Positions 19,854 through 24,440 of a stretch of DNA of 24,440 nucleotides are shown piece after piece. The DNA comes from 2-01-FULL-39-10-A sp964525395. Its GTDB lineage: Bacteria > Patescibacteriota > Microgenomatia > Levybacterales > UBA12049. The stretch covers positions 1 to 24,440 of the forward strand of contig CAZGGU010000014.1 in assembly GCA_964525395.1 (NCBI GenBank). Reading direction: 5' to 3'. The notes under the pieces are model-generated. The model did not search any database. It was not told the DNA's origin and was given only the letters and a program-made list of their open reading frames with translations. Made by a program: the position numbers and the translations under genes. Position 1 is the first letter of the stretch. Every line of letters starts with the position of its first letter.

Positions 19854-20984
19854 ATGGATAATATTACATGCCCTCATTGCGGTAAACAAGTTGAAATTTC
19901 CGAAGCAATCATTCATGAATTTCAAGCACAAGTAAGAGATGAAGAGTCTAAAAAACTTAAGGCACAATTTGAAGAAGAAAAAGCCAAAGATAAAGCAGAA
20001 AATGAAAAAAGACTTCGAGAAGAATTTGAAGCAAAAAATAAGGATAATGCCGCTGCCTTAGAAGAAGCTAGGAGAAAAGGAAAAGAACTTGCTGAAAAAC
20101 TATCCCTTGAGCGAGAAGAGCGTGAGAAAGCTGAAGAAAAAATTAAAGAAGAGGCTCGGAAAGCTGCGGAAAAAGCAGCTGAAGAAGCACAAGCACTGAA
20201 ACTTAAGGAAAAAGATATTCAAATGGATCAAATTAAACGTTTAGCTGAGGATCTGCGACGTGCAAATGAGGATCTTAAGAAGAAACTTGAACAAGGATCT
20301 CAGCAGCTTCAAGGTGAAGCGCTGGAATTGAATCTCGAAGAAAAACTAATTGAGGCTTTCCCAAATGATGAATTTGTGCCAATTCCAAAAGGTGTCGAAG
20401 GAGGAGATATTTGGCAAAAGGTAGTTTACCAGGGAAAAGTAGTCGGTTCAATTCTTTGGGAAACAAAAAGAACTAAGGCGTGGAGCAAAGGATGGCTGAC
20501 TAAACTTAAAGATGATGCAGGAAAGGTAAATGCATCAGAGTCAATTATTGTGTCTTCAGTTTTACCTGAAGGTGTAACTAATTTTGATCGAAAAGATGGA
20601 GTTTGGGTTACCACGTATGAGCATGCTATCAGTATTTGTCGCTACGTAAGATTCTTAATTACGACTGTATCTTCAGTTAAAAATTCTGCTAATCAAACTG
20701 ATGAAGATTGGGCGAAAATTAGAGATTATATGATGTCTGATTCCTTTAAACATCGAATGCAAATTCATTTTGACAGCGTTAATGCTATGAGGATCTCATT
20801 ACAAGCCGAGCAACGCTCCACGACTCTTCGCTGGAAGAAGCAAGAAGATTTAATTAAGAAACTAGACACAAATACGCTTAATTTTTATGGCGAACTTAAA
20901 GCAATAGTTTCTGATCTGCCTGAAGTAGAAGGGCTTGAGGTGGGTATGATTACAGATGGTCAAGACGAAGCCTCACTTTTCTGA
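19854..20984 (+). CDS. DUF2130 family protein
   Basis: This 376-residue protein has an N-terminal CPHCGKQV zinc-ribbon-like CxxC (6-9) without an obvious second pair. A long charged coiled coil follows (about 25-155, rich in E/K/A heptads). The DUF2130 domain (about 165-355) has FPNDEFVPIPKGVEGGD, VVGSILWETKRTKAWSKGW, ASESIIVSSVLPEGV and GVWVTTYEHAI. The EhhK-type core ILWETKRTK resembles a restriction-endonuclease-like nuclease fold, so a DNA-associated role is plausible but unproven. No membrane helix is present, so it is cytoplasmic. Its end overlaps rnhB by 29 bases, suggesting one transcript. Confidence 0.85.
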   Translation: MDNITCPHCGKQVEISEAIIHEFQAQVRDEESKKLKAQFEEEKAKDKAENEKRLREEFEAKNKDNAAALEEARRKGKELAEKLSLEREEREKAEEKIKEEARKAAEKAAEEAQALKLKEKDIQMDQIKRLAEDLRRANEDLKKKLEQGSQQLQGEALELNLEEKLIEAFPNDEFVPIPKGVEGGDIWQKVVYQGKVVGSILWETKRTKAWSKGWLTKLKDDAGKVNASESIIVSSVLPEGVTNFDRKDGVWVTTYEHAISICRYVRFLITTVSSVKNSANQTDEDWAKIRDYMMSDSFKHRMQIHFDSVNAMRISLQAEQRSTTLRWKKQEDLIKKLDTNTLNFYGELKAIVSDLPEVEGLEVGMITDGQDEASLF

Positions 20985-21570
20985 AGAAAAATCTTATTGG
21001 GCTCAAGGGATAAACTTAGTGATAGGCTTAGATGAAGTTGGTCGTGGTTCATTTGCTGGGCCAATAGTGGGTGCAGGAGTAATTTATAAGCCTGGTTTTC
21101 AAGCAGATTACCTCAATAAAGTAAATGATTCAAAGCTTCTTTCTGCTAAGTTACGAGAAGAGCTTTCCGAAAAAATCAAAGAAAATTCAGTATGGTTTAT
21201 TGAGGAAGTAGATGTAGATTTTATAAATAAATTTGGTATCGGTAAAGCTAATTTCGAAGTTTTTAGCCGTATTATTCAAAAGTTTTTCCAAAAAATAGGT
21301 AACGAAAAACACTTTATTCTAGCTGATGGATTTGATCTTAAAATACCTAATCAGAGAGGAATAATAAAAGGGGATAGTATTAGTCTTTCGATCGCTTCAG
21401 CATCTATTATAGCTAAGGTTTATCGCGATAATCTAATGACTAAAGCTCATAATCTATTTCCAGAATATGCTTTTGATGAGAATAAAGGATATGGAACCCT
21501 TAAACATAGAGAAGCGATAAATTCCTTAGGTCTCTGTCGCTTACATCGAACCTCTTTTAATATTGCTTAA
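20956..21570 (+). CDS. rnhB: ribonuclease HII
   Basis: This 204-residue RNase HII removes RNA from RNA-DNA hybrids and misincorporated ribonucleotides. The signature GLDEVGRGSFAGPIVGAGVI (24-43) carries the first catalytic Asp-Glu. Further acidic residues are in LADGFDL and KGDSISLSIASASIIAKVYRD, followed by the family's KGYGT and H-R-SF end (LHRTSF). The usual size is about 190-220. ATG 20956 overlaps the DUF2130 gene by 29 bases and leaves a normal short N-terminus before the first strand. Confidence 0.95.
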   Translation: MVKTKPHFSEEKSYWAQGINLVIGLDEVGRGSFAGPIVGAGVIYKPGFQADYLNKVNDSKLLSAKLREELSEKIKENSVWFIEEVDVDFINKFGIGKANFEVFSRIIQKFFQKIGNEKHFILADGFDLKIPNQRGIIKGDSISLSIASASIIAKVYRDNLMTKAHNLFPEYAFDENKGYGTLKHREAINSLGLCRLHRTSFNIA

Positions 21571-21597
21571 ATTTAAACCGTTCGCTACTATAAATTT

Positions 21598-22086
21598 ATG
21601 GCATATAGAACAACAGAAAATGTTTTGATAAGAGATCTTCTAAAATTCTTTACAAAAATTGAAAGTATCAAAATTACACGTCGAATTATATTATTCATTT
21701 TATTTGTCCAAGTTCTCTGTCTATTTGTGCCCTTTTATTCAAATCCAAATGGAGAAATTTTTAGTACCTGGAATTTACTAGTAAAAACAGGAAGTCCTAA
21801 GTACTTAGCAATATTTATTGTTTATTTATTGAGCATTTTTCTGTTGATTCCAAAAATACAAATACTTAGCAGAACCTCCTTTATTTGCTTTTTTATCGGT
21901 TTTATCTTAAATATTTGGATAGGATGGCCATTCTTAGATTATATTGGCCTTAACCCAAACTCTTCTTATCTAATCTTGTTTGGGTTTTATTTATTTATAT
22001 TTCCACCAATAGCTTTAATTTTATATACACCGCTTATTCTCTCGAATAAAACACTCTTAAATATCTATAAACAATATAACAAATGA
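21598..22086 (+). CDS. four-helix membrane protein, paralogue of the next gene
   Basis: I do not recognise the family. It is 162 residues with four predicted membrane helices (about 29-47, 68-85, 91-110, 123-148), a basic N-terminus and a basic C-terminus, consistent with both ends inside. It aligns along its full length with the first half of the next protein: CLFVPFY against CLFLPFY, IFIVYLLSIFLLIP against VFVLYILSLILLIP, and GWPFLD against GFQFLD. It is probably an internal duplication product. A TACTAT box (21586-21591) lies six bases before the ATG. Its stop overlaps the next ATG (ATGA). Confidence 0.65.
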   Translation: MAYRTTENVLIRDLLKFFTKIESIKITRRIILFILFVQVLCLFVPFYSNPNGEIFSTWNLLVKTGSPKYLAIFIVYLLSIFLLIPKIQILSRTSFICFFIGFILNIWIGWPFLDYIGLNPNSSYLILFGFYLFIFPPIALILYTPLILSNKTLLNIYKQYNK

Positions 22087-23258
22087 GTGATACCTATATT
22101 ACTTCCCGACTAACGCAAAAGCTCATGATGCCAATCATGAAAACCCTTCATGCTACTAGTTCTACAATCGCTAAGCTTATCGTTGCAGGAATCATTATTT
22201 TTCAGTTAATTTGTCTTTTTTTGCCTTTTTATTATGACAAAATAACATTCTTGCCACTTAGTACATTTGATTTAGCACTCGCTACTCATGGTTATGAATA
22301 TATCGGAGTTTTCGTTCTATATATTCTGAGTTTAATACTACTTATTCCAAACAGTAGATGGATACACCGCATATCTTTTGTTTTGTTCATAATTGCATTT
22401 ACACTGGGGTTTTATATTGGTTTTCAATTCCTAGATGATGAAGGAAAAGCTCCTCAAATTTCAGGGCTAATGAATCTTTTCTTTTTCTTTTACTGGATGT
22501 TTGTTCCTTTGTTTGGCATTTTATTCTACATCCCTCTCGTTAGCAGTAAAGAAAGTTTAGAAAAAGGAATGAAACAATATAAAGAGAATAGGAGATGGAA
22601 TGCTAAAACTCCTCTGAGAGTGCAGATAATTCCTGCCATTCCAGCTTTAGCTTTAACTGTTTTATTCGTAATTGGTTGTACTTATCTCCATGAATACCTT
22701 ATTTGTAATAATGTAACCAATTGTCAAATCTGGGGATCGTGGTTAGATCGAACTGCATATTTTTTTCTTGGAAGCACTTTATTCTTCGTTTCTATTTTTA
22801 TGGTTTTTTGGAAAGGTGAATGGACTAATAAGAATGAGCAAGGTTTATGGAAATTCTTTTTAGTGTTAGGAACTATTTTATTAATTTTAGGGACTTATGC
22901 GGGCTTTACAAGTTATACTAAAACTTCCAATGAAGATATAGATTATAGGGACTTTCTTAACGAAACTATAAATGGCAATCCTTCAATTGGGAATGTGAAG
23001 TTTTCAAATGTAAGTTCCTTACGAAGAGACTCAGGCGAATATTATTCAGATGGTAAAACTCATTGCTCTTATACTCTGACTTTATTTACAAAAGATAATA
23101 AAGTGCATAAGTTTAATAGTGATATTTCTGAAGATAAAAATTTTGTGTATTTTTTAGTTTTTGAGAAAAAAATTAAGCCTCTTCGCTCTCAAATTAATGA
23201 ATGTGGGGCACCTAACGATTATTTTATTTCTCCCAGTAGATATATTATTCCCGAGTAA
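22083..23258 (+). CDS. multi-pass membrane protein with extracytoplasmic C-terminal domain
   Basis: The family is not recognised. It is 391 residues. The N-terminal half (about 30-152) has four helices and is paralogous to the upstream protein. Three further helices follow (about 185-203, 222-241, 257-273). The remaining about 118 residues look soluble and are predicted outside, with two Cys (THCSY and NECGAP) that could form a disulphide. A short Cys-containing loop CNNVTNC lies between helices 5 and 6. It overlaps the upstream stop by four bases (ATGA), so translation is coupled. It ends with zero spacing against the convergent gene. No transport or enzyme motif is visible. Confidence 0.65.
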   Translation: MSDTYITSRLTQKLMMPIMKTLHATSSTIAKLIVAGIIIFQLICLFLPFYYDKITFLPLSTFDLALATHGYEYIGVFVLYILSLILLIPNSRWIHRISFVLFIIAFTLGFYIGFQFLDDEGKAPQISGLMNLFFFFYWMFVPLFGILFYIPLVSSKESLEKGMKQYKENRRWNAKTPLRVQIIPAIPALALTVLFVIGCTYLHEYLICNNVTNCQIWGSWLDRTAYFFLGSTLFFVSIFMVFWKGEWTNKNEQGLWKFFLVLGTILLILGTYAGFTSYTKTSNEDIDYRDFLNETINGNPSIGNVKFSNVSSLRRDSGEYYSDGKTHCSYTLTLFTKDNKVHKFNSDISEDKNFVYFLVFEKKIKPLRSQINECGAPNDYFISPSRYIIPE

Positions 23259-23723
23259 TCAAGCGGAGAGGGTGGCGCGTCTAGCTGCGAGGATTGAGTT
23301 TTTAATCTCTACGTATTTTTGATTAGTGGGGATTTTTTCATTAAACCCGCCAGGAAAATTATCTTTAAAAACTTCCATCATGGCACTGACTATGAATCTT
23401 TCTGATGCCTCCCGTGCCGCTTCTGCATCTAAAGCGATAGGATGTCCTTCTTTCATCTCCACTGGTGCCTGAACGAAGAATAAGTAATCCATTAAATGTC
23501 TTTTAGCTAGGGCTTCTGCATCCTTTTTATGATTTAGATCGATTGTGTCCTGGACGTGATCCACATATCCTTGCACAAATGCCAAAGCTTCTTCATAACT
23601 TGAAGTTTGAAGTATAGCTGTTTCAACTGAATCTTTGGTTAAACCAATTTGCTCTGGGAGACCTGCGATTGCGGCTTTTTGAGGGGCATATTCATTAGAT
23701 CTATGAGCTTCAATATCTATCAT
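23259..23723 (-). CDS. hypothetical helical protein, 154 aa
   Basis: I do not recognise this protein. It is acidic and mostly helical, at 154 residues with no membrane segment or signal peptide. The segments SYEEALAFVQGYVDHVQDTI (about 42-61) and ALDAEAAREASERFIVSAMM (about 98-117) look like amphipathic helices, and QKAAIAGLPEQIGL near the start may be another. The stop (TGA, 23261-23259) directly abuts the TAA of the plus-strand membrane-protein gene, with no room for a terminator. No Shine-Dalgarno is seen before ATG 23723. The coding call rests on length, codon use and tidy gene fit. Confidence 0.55.
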   Translation of the reverse strand: MIDIEAHRSNEYAPQKAAIAGLPEQIGLTKDSVETAILQTSSYEEALAFVQGYVDHVQDTIDLNHKKDAEALAKRHLMDYLFFVQAPVEMKEGHPIALDAEAAREASERFIVSAMMEVFKDNFPGGFNEKIPTNQKYVEIKNSILAARRATLSA

Positions 23724-23798
23724 AATTATTGGAACCCAACAAATTCAAGAATATACCCAAATATTACAATTTTGTCAGAATTTTGTCAAATTCAAGCG

Positions 23799-23807
23799 TG
23801 CTATAAT
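23799..23807 (+). promoter_or_regulatory. extended -10 promoter TGCTATAAT
   Basis: TG-C-TATAAT (23799-23807) lies 29 bases before ATG 23837, with a second TATAAT at 23813-23818. Upstream TTGTCA hexamers are at the wrong spacing, so recognition would rely on the extended -10. Confidence 0.5.
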
Positions 23808-23836
23808 CGTTCTATAATTGAGAGGAGGTGAATATA

Positions 23837-24253
23837 ATGGCAAAACTTAATCCTTACATGCATTTTAAAGATCAGACCAAAGAAGCGATGAATTTTTATA
23901 AATCCGTCTTCGGTGGAGAACTCACTATGAGTACTTTTCGAGAAGGAATGAATGATAATGGCCCTTCAGCAGATAATATCATGCATGCAATGCTCATTGT
24001 CGGACCTGAAATGACTCTCATGGCTTCAGACACTCCACCAGAAATGCAATTAAATCCGGGTGCAAGTGTCACTTTATCACTTAGTGGAGAAACTAATGAT
24101 GAAGAGAAATTAAAAGGCTACTGGGAAGGACTTTCAGAAGGCGCTACAGTAACTGTTCCTTTAGATAAATCTCCATGGGGAGATACCTTTGGAATGCTTA
24201 CAGACCAATTTGGAATGGAATGGATGGTAAACATCGCAGCGAAGAAAGAGTAA
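23837..24253 (+). CDS. VOC-superfamily PhnB-like protein
   Basis: This 138-residue protein of the vicinal oxygen chelate superfamily is of the PhnB/'3-demethylubiquinone methyltransferase-like' group. It opens NPYMHFKDQTKEAMNFYKSVFGGEL, with MASDTPP and ASVTLSLSGET in the middle and the closing WGDTFGMLTDQFGMEWMVNI. Members dimerise through paired beta-alpha-beta-beta-beta units. The group is named after an E. coli phosphonate-locus gene, but its reaction is undefined. Despite the database name, it is not a methyltransferase. The ATG follows AGGAGGTG (23823-23830) by six bases, one of the best ribosome-binding sites in the window. An in-frame GTG at 23828 lies inside that site and is rejected. 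A strong terminator follows. Confidence 0.88.
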   Translation: MAKLNPYMHFKDQTKEAMNFYKSVFGGELTMSTFREGMNDNGPSADNIMHAMLIVGPEMTLMASDTPPEMQLNPGASVTLSLSGETNDEEKLKGYWEGLSEGATVTVPLDKSPWGDTFGMLTDQFGMEWMVNIAAKKE

Positions 24254-24271
24254 TCTTTCTTAAAACAAAAT

Positions 24272-24317
24272 AAAAAGCTCACAACTTGCACGAAACATTG
24301 TGAAGGGTGAGCTTTTT
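24272..24317 (+). terminator. intrinsic terminator after the VOC gene
   Basis: AAAAAGCTCAC (24272-24282) pairs with GTGAGCTTTTT (24307-24317), giving a stem of 11 bp ending in a T-run. The symmetric A- and T-runs make it usable in both directions. Confidence 0.85.
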
Positions 24318-24353
24318 GTGTTCTAAGTAGTGATTCTGGTAAAATTACTGCAT

Positions 24354-24426
24354 GCGCCCGTAGCTCAATGGATAGAGCACTTCGCTTCGGACGAAGGGGT
24401 TGGGGGTTCGACTCCTCTCGGGCGTA
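24354..24426 (+). tRNA. tRNA-Arg (anticodon UCG)
   Basis: This is a 73-nt cloverleaf. The acceptor GCGCCCG (24354-24360) pairs with CGGGCGT (24419-24425, one G-T pair at the end) and discriminator A is 24426. The D stem is GCTC/GAGC. The anticodon stem CTTCG/CGAAG surrounds loop CTTCGGA, giving anticodon TCG (24387-24389) for CGN arginine codons, mainly CGA. There is a five-base variable loop and a T arm with loop TTCGACT. CCA is not encoded. Confidence 0.95.
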
Positions 24427-24440
24427 CTTCGCTTGGCTCA

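Overview
The window is a low-GC, densely coded bacterial segment using the standard code (TGA acts as stop, for example at 2074-2076). I read it as a Patescibacteria/CPR-type genome, perhaps a Microgenomates relative. The basis is the compact layout, short protein versions (a UvrC without its C-terminal helix-hairpin-helix domain), many start codons placed 6-9 bases after a -10 box (leaderless-type promoters), and a Gram-positive-like surface with sortase and an LPXTG protein. No marker gene here settles the lineage.

Layout. 1-3.1 kb: a DUF218/YdcF-type protein, an unknown protein, an alpha/beta hydrolase, a membrane-anchored DUF4352-like protein and a YezD/DUF2292 protein. 3.1-10.9 kb: a surface-protein island. 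Four secreted proteins (3283-4527, 4686-6842, 6888-7994, and 9301-8690 on the minus strand) are built from 2 to 4 copies of one Asn/Gly-rich module of about 85-110 residues, with paired cysteines at most module boundaries. One carries an LPVTG sorting signal and is followed at once by a sortase. A fifth secreted protein (10623-9352, minus) joins a lectin/LamG-like region to twelve RTX nonapeptides. It lies just upstream of, and in operon order with, the two-module protein. 11-17.7 kb: a CAP-domain exported protein, uvrA, a transglutaminase-fold membrane protein whose catalytic Cys is Ser, and a short uvrC. 17.7-19.8 kb (minus): a family 5 solute-binding protein, secG, and a YvlD-like membrane protein. 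19.8-24.4 kb: DUF2130, rnhB, two tandem paralogous membrane proteins, an unknown minus-strand protein, a PhnB-like VOC protein and tRNA-Arg(UCG).

The most interesting part is the island. Its proteins look like components of a sortase-attached repeat-protein surface layer or fibre: free 2- and 4-module forms, a transmembrane-anchored 4-module form, a wall-anchored 3-module form and an RTX partner. The two outer transcription units of the island share a 15-base leader motif, CTGACCGCAAACGGA (3134-3148 plus; 10899-10885 minus). Each copy lies after a promoter and before an intrinsic-terminator-like hairpin. In the first copy the motif runs into a 24-bp RNA hairpin. This suggests common control by transcription attenuation or a small RNA. 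Function, assembly and ligand are inference.
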